DNA from: Hyphomonas sp. | Lineage (GTDB): Bacteria; Pseudomonadota; Alphaproteobacteria; Caulobacterales; Hyphomonadaceae | Assembly: GCA_013791775.1 (NCBI GenBank) | Contig: VMTE01000025.1 | Coordinates: 18,255-82,254, forward strand | DNA length: 64,000 nucleotides | Direction of reading: 5' to 3' | Translations under genes and position numbers: made by a program | Part shown: piece after piece, positions 8,710-17,578 of the stretch | Numbering within the stretch: position 1 is the first letter of the stretch | Layout of the letters: every line of letters starts with the position of its first letter | Notes under the pieces: model-generated | Told to the model about the DNA's origin: nothing | What the model saw: only the letters and a program-made list of their open reading frames with translations | The model's database searches: none

Positions 8710-9630
8710 ATGGCGGGTACGGACATGGCAGTAAAGACAGCAGACAAGGCCGCGATGGCGAAACAGGCCGCCTCGAAGGACGGCTTCATTGCCGCGCTCG
8801 ACCAGTCGGGCGGCTCGACGCCGAAAGCCCTGCGCCTTTATGGCATCATGGAAGACGCCTACGGCAATGACGAAGAGATGTACCGCCTGATCCACGAGAT
8901 GCGGGCACGGATCATCAAGTCGCCGGCCTTCACCGGCGACAAGGTGATGGGCGCCATCCTGTTCGAGCGCACCATGGAAGGCGACATCGACGGCGTCCCG
9001 ACCGCGGAATACCTCTGGGACAAGCGCGGCGTCGTGCCCTTCCTGAAAGTCGACAAGGGCCTTGAGGCGGAAGTGAACGGCTGCCAGCTGATGAAGCCGA
9101 TGCCGGAACTCGACACCCTGCTCGAGCGCGCCGTCGCCAAGGGCATGTTCGGCACCAAGATGCGCTCGGTCATCTCGGCCGCCAATGCCGAAGGCATTGC
9201 CGCCGCCGTCGCCCAACAGTTCGATGTCGGCCGCCAGATCCTCGGCCATGGCCTGATGCCGATCATCGAGCCGGAAGTGACCATCTCGATTGCCGACAAG
9301 GCCGAGGCCGAGGAAATCCTCCTCGCCGAAATCCTCAAGCAGCTCGATGCGCTTGGCCATGACAAGCAGGTGATGCTGAAGCTGACGCTGCCGACGAAGC
9401 CGAACCTCTACAAGCCGCTGGTCGATCATCCGCGCGCGATGCGCGTGGTGGCCCTGTCGGGCGGCTATTGCCGCGCGGACGCCAACAAGATCCTCGCCGC
9501 CAACAATGGCATCATTGCCAGCTTCTCGCGCGCCCTGACCGAAGGCCTGTCAGCCCAGCAGACCGACGCGGAATTCGACAAGGTGCTCGGCGACGCCATC
9601 AACGGAATTTTCGAAGCCTCGCGGTCCTGA
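8710..9630 (+). CDS. Class I fructose-bisphosphate aldolase
   Basis: 306 residues from the Met following GGAAGG at 8697-8702 (eight-base spacing); upstream in-frame Mets at 8659 and 8695 are less well placed. It cleaves fructose 1,6-bisphosphate through a Schiff-base lysine. Motifs seen are [56 protein letters not shown], the Schiff-base region QVMLKLTLP and [12 protein letters not shown]. This is the short bacterial class I form rather than class II. It completes the gap-pgk-aldolase group. The 272 bp before it hold no other convincing gene. Confidence 0.93.
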   Translation: MAGTDMAVKTADKAAMAKQAASKDGFIAALDQSGGSTPKALRLYGIMEDAYGNDEEMYRLIHEMRARIIKSPAFTGDKVMGAILFERTMEGDIDGVPTAEYLWDKRGVVPFLKVDKGLEAEVNGCQLMKPMPELDTLLERAVAKGMFGTKMRSVISAANAEGIAAAVAQQFDVGRQILGHGLMPIIEPEVTISIADKAEAEEILLAEILKQLDALGHDKQVMLKLTLPTKPNLYKPLVDHPRAMRVVALSGGYCRADANKILAANNGIIASFSRALTEGLSAQQTDAEFDKVLGDAINGIFEASRS

Positions 9631-9686
9631 GGCTCAACGCGGGGCGAATTGCCCCTTGCAGGCAGGGTCCGGCCTACCATGTGAAG

Positions 9687-9721
9687 AGGGCGCGGCGTAA
9701 GGGCTGCGCCCTTTTGCTTTC
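9687..9721 (+). terminator. Rho-independent terminator after the aldolase gene
   Basis: AGGGCGC (9687-9693) pairs with GCGCCCT (9706-9712), with further G-C pairs inward, followed by TTTTGCTTT. It ends just upstream of the ribosome-binding site of the next gene (ATG 9734). Confidence 0.7.
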
Positions 9722-9733
9722 AGGAGTGTCCCG

Positions 9734-10030
9734 ATGAAGTGCCCGGTCGATGGTGAAACCCTGGTGATGACCGAACGCTCCGGCGTCGAGATCGACTATT
9801 GCCCGAAATGCCGCGGCGTCTGGCTGGACCGGGGCGAACTCGACAAGATCATCGACCGGTCGGCGGCGGCGGTTGCCACCCCCGCCCCGCAGCCCGAAGC
9901 GCACCGGCCGGAACACTTCCGCGACGAGGGCCACTTCCAGGACCGTCACGATGACGATGACGACTGGCGCTACAAAAAGGGCAAACGGCACAAGCGCGAG
10001 AGCTTCCTGAGCGACCTGTTCGACTTCTGA
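9734..10030 (+). CDS. TFIIB-type zinc ribbon protein
   Basis: 98 residues. MKCPVDGETL and IDYCPKCRGVWLDRGELDKI form a CPxD...CPxCxGVWLDxGE zinc ribbon of the zf-TFIIB family. The rest is low-complexity and charged: a run of Asp around residues 74-78, then a Lys/Arg stretch and a C-terminal FLSDLFDF. The bacterial members have no firmly known role. Confidence 0.85.
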   Translation: MKCPVDGETLVMTERSGVEIDYCPKCRGVWLDRGELDKIIDRSAAAVATPAPQPEAHRPEHFRDEGHFQDRHDDDDDWRYKKGKRHKRESFLSDLFDF

Positions 10031-10068
10031 GGCTTGCGCCAGGCGTCCTTCCGCTTAGGATTTTCCAG

Positions 10069-10302
10069 ATGCTCGAAATGCGCCCCAACTGCGAACACTG
10101 TGACCGTGACCTGCCGGCCGATGAGCCCGGCGCCTTCATCTGTTCGTTCGAATGCACGTTCTGCGATGACTGCGCGGACGGCCCGCTCGATGGCCTCTGC
10201 CCCAACTGCAAGGGCGACCTGGAACCGCGTCCGATGCGCCGGGGGGCCGCCCTCGCAAAGAACCCGGCCAGCTCGAAACGCGTGTTCAAGCCGGCGGGCT
10301 GA
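10069..10302 (+). CDS. DUF1272 zinc-ribbon protein
   Basis: 77 residues beginning MLEMRPNCEHCDRDLPADEP, with six more cysteines in ICSFECTFCDDCADG and LCPNCKGDL. This is the standard layout of the DUF1272 family, a small probable metal-binding cytosolic protein. It lies 38 bp after the other zinc-ribbon gene and may share its transcript. Its 3' end overlaps the convergent DUF2798 gene by 17 bp. Confidence 0.88.
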   Translation: MLEMRPNCEHCDRDLPADEPGAFICSFECTFCDDCADGPLDGLCPNCKGDLEPRPMRRGAALAKNPASSKRVFKPAG

Positions 10303-10564
10303 CCTCCGCCCGTGCCGAAGGCGCGGCAAACGGCGACTCGGCGAAGCGTAGCGCGAGACGCCGGGCGACTGGCGCGACGATCAGGATGGCGGGATAGGCC
10401 AAGACGAAGGCGATGCCCCAGGCGTGCATCCACCGGCCGGAAAAGTCCGGCGGAAACCCGATATTGAGGGCCGTGATCGCGCCCGACATCAGGAAGCTCA
10501 TGAAGAAAGCCATGAACAGCCCGAACAAGGGCTGAAACAGGCGGACGGGAAGTTTTCGGGTCAT
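10286..10564 (-). CDS. DUF2798 small membrane protein
   Basis: 92 residues with two hydrophobic helices (about 13-33 and 48-68). The pattern FMAFFMSFLMSGAITALNIG, then WMHAWGIAFVLAYPAILIVAPVARRL, is characteristic of DUF2798. It is an inner-membrane protein of unknown function. It is convergent with DUF1272. Confidence 0.85.
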   Translation of the reverse strand: MTRKLPVRLFQPLFGLFMAFFMSFLMSGAITALNIGFPPDFSGRWMHAWGIAFVLAYPAILIVAPVARRLALRFAESPFAAPSARAEVSPPA

Positions 10565-10669
10565 CCGGGAAGTCCGTTCACTGTGAGTTCCAATATGGCA
10601 CTTGCTGTGTGATAGTCAAGAACGGCCCGGCGTTGACTTCTGGCCGCCTGCGCCGCAGAGGCAACATCC

Positions 10670-11344
10670 ATGAGTCCCTCGCTACCGCCCCGCCCCCGCA
10701 CCCGCCTCTATCTGATCACACCGCCGCAGATTGCGGATGTCGCGGCCTTTGCCAGAACGCTGGGCGCCGTGCTCAGTGCCGGAGACGTGGCCTCCCTGCA
10801 GCTGCGTCTCAAGGGCGCGGACGGTATGACAGATATGCAGGCAACGCGGGAGGCCGGCCGCGCCTTGACCGCGATGGCGCAGGAAGCGGGGGTCGCCGTG
10901 CTGGTCAACGATGTGCCCGACCTCGTCCGGGAACTCGGCGCCGACGGAGTACACCTCGGCTGGACGGACATGCCGGTGAAGACCGCCCGCAACCTGCTCG
11001 GCCCCGACACGATCATCGGCGCAACCGCCAAGAACAGCTATCACAAGGCCATGCAGGCGGGTGAAGACGGGGCGGACTATGTGGCGTTCGGGGCGTTCTA
11101 TCCCACCGCGACCAAGGCGGAAACCGTGCCTGCCGAGCTTGAGCTGCTGCAGGTCTGGCAGGCCGCCATGCTGATCCCCTGTGTCGCGATCGGCGGGATA
11201 ACGGCGCAGAACGCTGCGCCCCTGGTGACCGCCGGCGCGGATTTCCTCGCGGTTTCAAACGGCGTCTGGAACCACGCCGAAGGCCCCGCCGAAGCGGTCA
11301 GGGCCTTCAACGCGCTGTTCGACCAGCTCGAAGGCGCAGCCTAG
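10670..11344 (+). CDS. thiE: Thiamine phosphate synthase
   Basis: 224 residues. It joins HMP-PP and thiazole phosphate to make thiamine phosphate. TIM-barrel signatures are RLYLITPP, VASLQLRLKG, VLVNDVPDLVRELGADGVHLG, IIGATAKNS, DYVAFGAFYPTATK and CVAIGGITAQN. The usual GASC-type segment reads GATA here, as in several alphaproteobacterial ThiE paralogues. No TPP riboswitch was recognised upstream (10565-10669), and no other thi gene is adjacent. Confidence 0.88.
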   Translation: MSPSLPPRPRTRLYLITPPQIADVAAFARTLGAVLSAGDVASLQLRLKGADGMTDMQATREAGRALTAMAQEAGVAVLVNDVPDLVRELGADGVHLGWTDMPVKTARNLLGPDTIIGATAKNSYHKAMQAGEDGADYVAFGAFYPTATKAETVPAELELLQVWQAAMLIPCVAIGGITAQNAAPLVTAGADFLAVSNGVWNHAEGPAEAVRAFNALFDQLEGAA

Positions 11345-11643
11345 GAGGCGCTGACCGGAGCGCCCGACTTCATGGTCTTGATGTCGCGCAGGTCGTCCGC
11401 CATGCGGAAGAGCAGCAGGTAGACTTCGCAGATGAACCGCCAGAACAGCACGGCCAGCGCCGCGCCGACGATGCTGGCGATCACCATGCCGAGGCCCGAC
11501 AGGAAGCCGTAGCGCATGCTGCCCAGCCCGCCGAAAATACCGCCCAGGCCGCCCAGCGCGATGCCGATCAAACCCAGCCAGTAGAGAAGCACGATCAGCT
11601 TGGTGCCGATCAGTTTATCGAAGTTGGTAAAGTAAGACAGCAT
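11341..11643 (-). CDS. DUF4282 membrane protein
   Basis: 100 residues. The N-terminal MLSYFTNFDKLIGTKLIVLLYW is followed by a glycine-rich loop, a second long hydrophobic span, then the conserved FWRFICEVYLLLFRM. This matches DUF4282, a small two-helix inner-membrane family of unknown role. The stop overlaps the end of the convergent thiE by 4 bp. Confidence 0.87.
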   Translation of the reverse strand: MLSYFTNFDKLIGTKLIVLLYWLGLIGIALGGLGGIFGGLGSMRYGFLSGLGMVIASIVGAALAVLFWRFICEVYLLLFRMADDLRDIKTMKSGAPVSAS

Positions 11644-11812
11644 TGCCCAGCCCTCCTGAATTGCAGTGCGGGCGGAGGGTGACCCGAGTTTGCCATTTGC
11701 GCAACTCTTCCAGGACCCGCCCCCTTGTTAACACTCCGCAGCCTTGACCCTGCGCAGACAAGGCCTTACGCCCCGCGCTTTCCGCCCCAAAAGCGCGCAA
11801 GAGCTATTTCTC

Positions 11813-12634
11813 ATGTCAAAACCCTCCCCCGTTGGCGCCGTCATGATCGCCGCCGCACGCGCCGCCGGGCGCAGCCTCGCGCGTGATTTCGGCGAAGTCG
11901 AAAACCTGCAGGTCTCCAAGAAGGGACCGGCTGATTTCGTGTCAAACGCCGACCACCGCGCCGAAGAGACGATCTACACCCACCTGATGAAAGCCCGCCC
12001 CGGCTATGGCTTCGTGATGGAGGAGCGCGGCATCGTCGAGGGGACCGACAAGTCGAACCGCTTCATCGTGGACCCGCTCGACGGCACCCTGAACTTCCTG
12101 CACGGCCAACCGCATTACTCGGTCTCGATCGGGCTTGAGCGCGACGGCCAGCTGCTGACCGGTGTGGTGTTCGACGTTGCCAAGAACGAGATCTTCTGGG
12201 CCGAAACGGGCCGCGGCGCCTGGCTGGAACAGCGAAAACTGCGGGTCGCCACGCGCCGGAAGCTGACCGAGGCGGTGATTGCCACCGGCTCGCCCTGGCA
12301 CGGCAAATCGGAAGACGCTCATACGGTGTTCGCCCGCGAGATGCTCGCCATGACCCCGAGCTGCGCGGGAATCCGCCGCTATGGCTCAGCCGCGCTGGAC
12401 CTTGCCTGGGTCGCCGCGGGCCGGTTCGACGGGTTTTGGGAACGCAGCCTCAAGTCATGGGACATCGCCGCCGGGATCGTCCTGGTGCGCGAAGCCGGCG
12501 GCATGGTCACCGAGATCGACGGCGGCAATGTGATGACTACGGGTTCGATCATCGCGGGCAACGAGGACATCGTGCCGCTGGTGCAGGAGCAATTGCGCCA
12601 TGCCGGAGCGTTCGGACGGCAGGCGAACGTCTAG
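11813..12634 (+). CDS. suhB: Inositol monophosphatase family protein
   Basis: 273 residues from the ATG at 11813; an upstream in-frame Met at 11744 adds an arginine-rich tail and is unlikely. Mg-dependent phosphatase motifs are present in order: ADFVSNADHRAEE, FVMEERG, the metal site DPLDGTLNFLHG, and the C-terminal SLKSWDIAAGIVLVREAGG. Likely substrates are inositol 1-phosphate and related sugar phosphates. SuhB can also act in rRNA antitermination in enterobacteria, which cannot be judged here. Confidence 0.9.
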   Translation: MSKPSPVGAVMIAAARAAGRSLARDFGEVENLQVSKKGPADFVSNADHRAEETIYTHLMKARPGYGFVMEERGIVEGTDKSNRFIVDPLDGTLNFLHGQPHYSVSIGLERDGQLLTGVVFDVAKNEIFWAETGRGAWLEQRKLRVATRRKLTEAVIATGSPWHGKSEDAHTVFAREMLAMTPSCAGIRRYGSAALDLAWVAAGRFDGFWERSLKSWDIAAGIVLVREAGGMVTEIDGGNVMTTGSIIAGNEDIVPLVQEQLRHAGAFGRQANV

Positions 12635-12708
12635 GCTGCTCGGACGCCTGAAGGGTGACACCCGCGTCACCTATTTCCTTTTTGCCATTCTCGCGTAACC
12701 TGCCGGGC

Positions 12709-14205
12709 ATGACAAAACTCGATAAAGACGTACTCATCATCGGCGCCGGCCTGTCCGGCATTGGCGCGGCCGTGCACCTCCATAAGCTGTCGCCGGGAAA
12801 GACCTACCGGATCTATGAGGCGCGCGACGCCATCGGTGGAACCTGGGACCTGTTCCGGTACCCAGGCATCCGATCAGACTCCGACATGCATACACTGGGT
12901 TTTGACTTCAAACCTTGGACTGAGGCCAAGGCGATTGCCGACGGTCCGTCCATCCGCAAATACGTGAACGACACGGCCGACGAGTACGGCGTGCGACCGC
13001 ACATTTCATTCAACACGAAGATCGTCTCGGCGGACTGGTCCAGCAAGGACCAGGCCTGGCACGTCGTCAGCGAAGGCAAGGACGGCGCGCGCCAAACGAC
13101 TGTCTGCCGCTTCCTGTTCATGTGCGGCGGCTATTACCGCTATGATCAGGGCTACCGGCCGGAATTTCCGGACGAGGCTGCGTTCAAGGGCCAGATCATC
13201 CACCCGCAGCACTGGCCGGAAGACCTCGACTATTCGGGCAAGCGCGTGGTCGTGATCGGTTCCGGCGCAACCGCCATGACGCTGGTTCCCGCGATGGCCG
13301 AGACCGCGGCGCACATCACCATGCTGCAGCGCTCACCCACCTATGTCGTCTCGCGCCCGGCCGTGGACAAGATGGCGAACTTCCTGCGCCAGATCCTGCC
13401 GGATCAGTGGGCCTACACGCTCATCCGTTGGCGGAACGTTCTCTTCCAGCAGTTCTTCTTCCGCCAGACCCGCAAGAACCCGGACAAGGCCCGTGAACGC
13501 CTGATCGGCATGGTGCGCGAGGAGATGGGGCCCGGCTACGACGTCGACAAGCACTTCAACCCGGCCTACAATCCGTGGGAGCAGCGGCTCTGCCTTGTTC
13601 CGGACTCGGATCTGTTCAATGCGCTGAAGTCCGGCAAGGCCAGCGTCGAGACCGACCATATCGAGCGCTTCACCGAAACGGGCATTCTACTCAAATCCGG
13701 CAAGACGTTGGACGCCGACATCATCGTCACCGCAACCGGCCTGAACCTCATCTTCATGAACGGGGTTCAGGTCTCGCTCGACGGCGCGCCGGTCGATCCG
13801 GGCCGGCTGCTCAACTACAAGGGCGTGATGCTGTCGAACATGCCGAACCTCGCCGTCACGTTCGGTTACACCAACGCGTCGTGGACGCTGAAGGCGGACC
13901 TGACGAGCGAGTATGTCTGCCGCCTCCTGAACCTGATGGACGAGAAAGGCGCGACGTCGGCGATGCCCTACCTCGCCCAGTATCCGAACGAAACCGAGCC
14001 GTTTGTCGATTTCTCGTCAGGCTACTTCCAGCGCGTGATGGACCAGTTCCCCCGGCAACACACCGAGGCGCCGTGGAAACTGCACCAGAACTATTTCGCG
14101 GACCGGAAGAACCTGCGCGAGCAGCCGATCGAGGACGGCGTGATGCAGTTCACGGTTCCGGCGGCGCCGGCTTCGGCCAAGTCCGAACTACAGGCGGCCG
14201 AATAG
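12709..14205 (+). CDS. Flavin-containing Baeyer-Villiger-type monooxygenase
   Basis: 498 residues. The FAD Rossmann motif is GAGLSG (12-17), the NADPH one is GSGATA (184-189), and between them lies FKGQIIHPQHWP (159-170), matching the type I Baeyer-Villiger fingerprint FxGxxxHxxxWP. ARDAIGGTWDLFRYPGIRSDSD is the usual family segment after the first Rossmann strand. It should insert oxygen into a ketone using NADPH and O2; the substrate is unknown. The start at 12709 is the Met closest to the FAD motif, 18 codons inside the open frame. Confidence 0.88.
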   Translation: MTKLDKDVLIIGAGLSGIGAAVHLHKLSPGKTYRIYEARDAIGGTWDLFRYPGIRSDSDMHTLGFDFKPWTEAKAIADGPSIRKYVNDTADEYGVRPHISFNTKIVSADWSSKDQAWHVVSEGKDGARQTTVCRFLFMCGGYYRYDQGYRPEFPDEAAFKGQIIHPQHWPEDLDYSGKRVVVIGSGATAMTLVPAMAETAAHITMLQRSPTYVVSRPAVDKMANFLRQILPDQWAYTLIRWRNVLFQQFFFRQTRKNPDKARERLIGMVREEMGPGYDVDKHFNPAYNPWEQRLCLVPDSDLFNALKSGKASVETDHIERFTETGILLKSGKTLDADIIVTATGLNLIFMNGVQVSLDGAPVDPGRLLNYKGVMLSNMPNLAVTFGYTNASWTLKADLTSEYVCRLLNLMDEKGATSAMPYLAQYPNETEPFVDFSSGYFQRVMDQFPRQHTEAPWKLHQNYFADRKNLREQPIEDGVMQFTVPAAPASAKSELQAAE

Positions 14206-14281
14206 GCAGGTTGTGCGCCGGCTGCGGCGTCTTATCTGAAAAGGGCAGGTTTTCGCCTGCGCAGTTGGAGGGTTGGCGCCG

Positions 14282-14443
14282 ATGTGGCTCTGGATATTCT
14301 GGTGGTGCGTTGACGATCATATCGCCAAGGCCGCAGGCGCACCGGGCATCGGCGCGCTGCCGATCTGGGTGCCGCTGATCCTGTCGCTGGCTTTCGCCTT
14401 CTCGCTCGACGGCGCCTTCGACCGTGCGCGGAAGAAGCGCTGA
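14282..14443 (+). CDS. Small tryptophan-rich membrane protein, 53 residues
   Basis: The frame MWLWIFWWCVDDHIAKAAGA continues with a hydrophobic helix (LPIWVPLILSLAFAF) and ends ...FDRARKKR, giving a positive C-terminus after the helix. GGAGGG at 14267-14272 lies nine bases before the ATG, which supports translation. It occupies the gap between the monooxygenase and the SDR gene on the same strand. No family is recognised. Confidence 0.5.
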   Translation: MWLWIFWWCVDDHIAKAAGAPGIGALPIWVPLILSLAFAFSLDGAFDRARKKR

Positions 14444-14520
14444 AGCCCGCCGCAAGAACCGGGTGGCGGACAAGACTGCGCTCATGTGAACCTCATGACC
14501 TCACCATCCGGAGGCCGCGC

Positions 14521-15267
14521 ATGAGACTGTCGCAGAAAACCGCAATCATCACGGGCGCGAGCTCGGGCATCGGGCGCGCCGCCGCGCTACGCTTTGCGCA
14601 GGAAGGCGCCGCTGTAGTTCTCGCAGCGCGCGATTCTGCTAGACTTGGTGTACTCGCAAGCGAAATTCGCGCGAAGGGCGGCACAGCGTTCGAGCTTGCA
14701 GGTGACGTGCGCGACCCAGGTTACGCCCCTTCCCTGACGGCGTTGGCGCTGCGTGAGACAGGCCGGCTCGACATCGCCTTCAACAATGCAGGCACACTTG
14801 GCGCTGGCGGCCTAGTCGAATGTTCGGATCCGGACGATTGGCACGACGTGCTTCGCACCAACCTGACCAGTGCCTTCTTCGCTGCGCGCAGCCAGATCCC
14901 TGCGATGCGGGCTGCAGGTCGCGGATCACTGATCTTCACTTCGAGTTTCGTGGGCCATGCGATCGGCCTACCCGGCATGGGCGCGTATGCCGCCAGCAAG
15001 GCAGGGCTAATCGGACTGGTGCAGGTGCTTGCCGTAGAGCTTGGCTCGTCGGGCATCCGCGCAAATGCCTTGTTACCCGGAGGCACGCGAACCGGCATGC
15101 TGATGGACGGTGCCGAGGCTGCCATCGCGGGCCTGCATGCCCTTAAAAGAATTGCTGAGCCGGATGAAATCGCAAATGCCGCGTTGTTCCTTGCCTCTGA
15201 TGAATCGAGCTTCATGACCGGTGCTGCGATGACGGTAGATGGCGGCAACTCGGTCACAAAGGCCTGA
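14521..15267 (+). CDS. Short-chain dehydrogenase/reductase
   Basis: 248 residues, classical SDR size. TGASSGIGRA binds the cofactor, NNAG is the structural motif, and the active site is S...YAASK (SSF near 140, Y near 155, K near 159). The C-terminal MTGAAMTVDGGNSVT is the usual SDR ending. The acidic/neutral residue after the second strand (AARDSARL) does not settle NAD versus NADP. Codon use is slightly richer in A/T than the flanking genes. Substrate unknown. Confidence 0.9.
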   Translation: MRLSQKTAIITGASSGIGRAAALRFAQEGAAVVLAARDSARLGVLASEIRAKGGTAFELAGDVRDPGYAPSLTALALRETGRLDIAFNNAGTLGAGGLVECSDPDDWHDVLRTNLTSAFFAARSQIPAMRAAGRGSLIFTSSFVGHAIGLPGMGAYAASKAGLIGLVQVLAVELGSSGIRANALLPGGTRTGMLMDGAEAAIAGLHALKRIAEPDEIANAALFLASDESSFMTGAAMTVDGGNSVTKA

Positions 15268-15282
15268 GCCAACGGGAACTGC

Positions 15283-17115
15283 TCAACGCTCCGTGAACTG
15301 AAGTTCGGCCAGGCGCGCATAGAGCCCGCCTTGCGCAACCAGCGTATCGTGCGTGCCTTCTTCGACGATGCGGCCATTTTCCATCACGAGGATCCTGTCA
15401 GCCCGGCGCACGGTTGACAGGCGGTGAGCGATCACCAGCGTGGTACGCCCCACGGCCGCGTTCTCGATGGCGCGGCGCACGGCGGCCTCGCTTTCCGAAT
15501 CGAGCGCCGAGGTGGCTTCGTCCAGCAGCAGAACCGGCGCGTCACGCACCAGGGCGCGGGCCAGCGCGATGCGCTGGCGCTGGCCGCCGGACAGGCTGCG
15601 ACCCTTCTGTCCAAGCTGTGTGGCGAGGCCTTCCTTCGCCTCCAGGAAGCCCATGGCCTCCGCCATGCGCGCGGCTTTCTCAAGCTCGGCGTCGCCGGCA
15701 TCTTGCCTGCCGAAGCGGATGTTGTCAGCAGCGGTTCCCGTGAACAGTGCCGATTCCTGAGGCGCATAGGCGAAACGGCGGCGCCAGTCGCGCGGCTCTG
15801 CCTCGGTCGAGGCGGTACCGTCCAGTCGTATGACACCGGATTGCGGATCGAACAGGCGCAGCGCGAGCCGGAACACGGTCGTCTTGCCCGCGCCGCTGGG
15901 ACCGACCAGCGCGACAAACTCGCCGGGCTTCACGTCGAGAGAAAAGTCCTCGAGCGCCGAGGCGTCGCTGCCCGCGTAGTGGAAGGTGACGGCGTCGAAG
16001 GAGAGGGCGCCCTTCCCTGCGGCATTGACGGGACGCGGATGAGCGGGCGCAGCGATCTCCGGCGTCTCGCGCAGCACTTCCGCCGCGCGGTCAGCGGCGC
16101 CGGCCGCGCGCATCACTTCGCCGTACACTTCGGCCAGCATGCCGAAGCCGGAACCGGCATAGGCGGCGTACATCACCATCGTTGCGAGATCCCCGAAGCT
16201 CATCTCGCCATTGGCCACCGAACGTGCCCCGAGCCAGAGCACACCCGTGAAGCCGCCGAAAAGCAGAACAGAGACAAGCACGATCATCCAGGCCCGCGCG
16301 CCGGTCCGGCGCATGGCGGCCGCAAAAGTAGCTTCTATGGACTCAGCAAAGGTTTTCAGCTGCCGCTCTTCCCGGCCATAGGCCTGGACGAGTTCGATTG
16401 CATCCAGCGTTTCGGCCGCCTCAGCGCCGGCATCGGCGAGGCGCGACTGGGCCCGGTTCGACATGCGGCGGATGATCCGGCCGATGCCCATCACCGGCAG
16501 GACCGCCACCGGCAGCATCGCCACCAGCGTCAGGCCGAGCTGCCAGTTGACGGCGATCATCAAGGCCAGCGCGCCAAACGTCGTGATCAGGGTTCGAGTG
16601 GCCAGCGAGGCCGAGGATCCGAGGAAGTTCTCGATCAGGGTGACATCCGCCGTCAGGCGCGACACCGCCTCACCGGAGCGCATCTTCGCGTGATAGGCCG
16701 GCGATAGCCGCAGCAGGTGGGCATAGAGGTCGCTGCGCAGGTCGGCGGCGATGCGCTCTCCGAAGCGGGAGACAAAGTAGAATCGGAAGGCGCCGAGCAC
16801 CCCTGCCCCCACCGCCGCCGCAAAAACCCACAGGAACGCCTGGTCGATGAGCCTCAGCAGCGCTGCCGGGTCCGAGCCTGCATGGCGGCCGGCATCAGCG
16901 GCCCGGCCCAGCAACATCGGGATCGCCAGGCTGACAGCAGACGCCAGGATCAGGAACACGAGCGCGATGGCGACGGTGGCCCAATGGCGGCGGACATAGG
17001 GCCACAGCAGCGCCAGCGGACGCAGGCTGCGCCCCTTGGGCCGGCTCATCGCCTCACCGCCGTCAGGCAGCGTGGTGCGGCGGTCATCGGTGATCTGCGC
17101 GCCTGAATCGGCCAT
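15283..17115 (-). CDS. ABC transporter, fused permease-ATPase (MsbA/multidrug exporter type)
   Basis: 610-residue half-transporter that should act as a homodimer in the inner membrane. Six helices lie in residues about 40-320, including YFVSRFGERIAADLRSDLYAHLL, typical of type IV exporters. The ATPase has Walker A GPSGAGKTT, signature LSGGQRQRIALARALV, Walker B VLLLDEATSALD and H-loop IAHRLST. The substrate cannot be assigned: lipid A/LPS flipping (MsbA) and drug export both fit. It faces the SDR gene tail to tail with a 15-bp gap. Confidence 0.88.
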   Translation of the reverse strand: MADSGAQITDDRRTTLPDGGEAMSRPKGRSLRPLALLWPYVRRHWATVAIALVFLILASAVSLAIPMLLGRAADAGRHAGSDPAALLRLIDQAFLWVFAAAVGAGVLGAFRFYFVSRFGERIAADLRSDLYAHLLRLSPAYHAKMRSGEAVSRLTADVTLIENFLGSSASLATRTLITTFGALALMIAVNWQLGLTLVAMLPVAVLPVMGIGRIIRRMSNRAQSRLADAGAEAAETLDAIELVQAYGREERQLKTFAESIEATFAAAMRRTGARAWMIVLVSVLLFGGFTGVLWLGARSVANGEMSFGDLATMVMYAAYAGSGFGMLAEVYGEVMRAAGAADRAAEVLRETPEIAAPAHPRPVNAAGKGALSFDAVTFHYAGSDASALEDFSLDVKPGEFVALVGPSGAGKTTVFRLALRLFDPQSGVIRLDGTASTEAEPRDWRRRFAYAPQESALFTGTAADNIRFGRQDAGDAELEKAARMAEAMGFLEAKEGLATQLGQKGRSLSGGQRQRIALARALVRDAPVLLLDEATSALDSESEAAVRRAIENAAVGRTTLVIAHRLSTVRRADRILVMENGRIVEEGTHDTLVAQGGLYARLAELQFTER

Positions 17116-17291
17116 GAGGCAGCTCTACTCCCATTTTGGGCCCGGTACAGCCGCCGAATCCCTGCCGGCGCCTCTTGCGGCGGCTCAGCCTTTCACCTAT
17201 ACGGCCCACTTCGATTTCAGGCTGAGACATGCCAGCGCACCCGGGGCGTCAACCCGGATTGAAACAAGACTTGAGAAAGAGGCCCAGGCCA

Positions 17292-17510
17292 ATGAAAAAA
17301 GAGGGGCACCCCGACTACCACTTCATCACGGTCGTGATGACGGACGGTACGGAATACCAGACCAAATCAACGTACGGCAAAGCGGGCGACCGGCTGGTGC
17401 TGGACATTGATCCGAAAGTGCACCCGGCCTGGACCGGCGGCGAAGGCAAGTCGCTTGACCGCGGCGGCCGCGTCTCGCGCTTCAAGGACAAGTTCAAGGG
17501 CTTCGTGTAA
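17292..17510 (+). CDS. rpmE: 50S ribosomal protein L31
   Basis: 72 residues beginning [19 protein letters not shown] and including [21 protein letters not shown], the alphaproteobacterial bL31 pattern without zinc-binding cysteines. The start at 17292 follows AAAGAGG with nine-base spacing; an upstream Met at 17229 would add a basic leader absent from the family. A strong terminator follows at 17549. Confidence 0.95.
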   Translation: MKKEGHPDYHFITVVMTDGTEYQTKSTYGKAGDRLVLDIDPKVHPAWTGGEGKSLDRGGRVSRFKDKFKGFV

Positions 17511-17548
17511 GCGCCTCGCCGCGCCCACGATGTGTTGCGTAAGGAATG

Positions 17549-17577
17549 CCCCGGCCTGACGGCCGGGGTTTTTCTTT
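17549..17577 (+). terminator. Rho-independent terminator of rpmE
   Basis: CCCCGGCC (17549-17556), loop TGAC, GGCCGGGG (17561-17568), then TTTTTCTTTTT. It sits between rpmE and the convergent glycosyltransferase gene and may serve both directions. Confidence 0.92.
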
Positions 17578-17578
17578 T

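Noticed and set aside
10565-10669. TPP riboswitch upstream of thiE
   Set aside because: No CUGAGA or related conserved core could be found in the 105 bp before the start.
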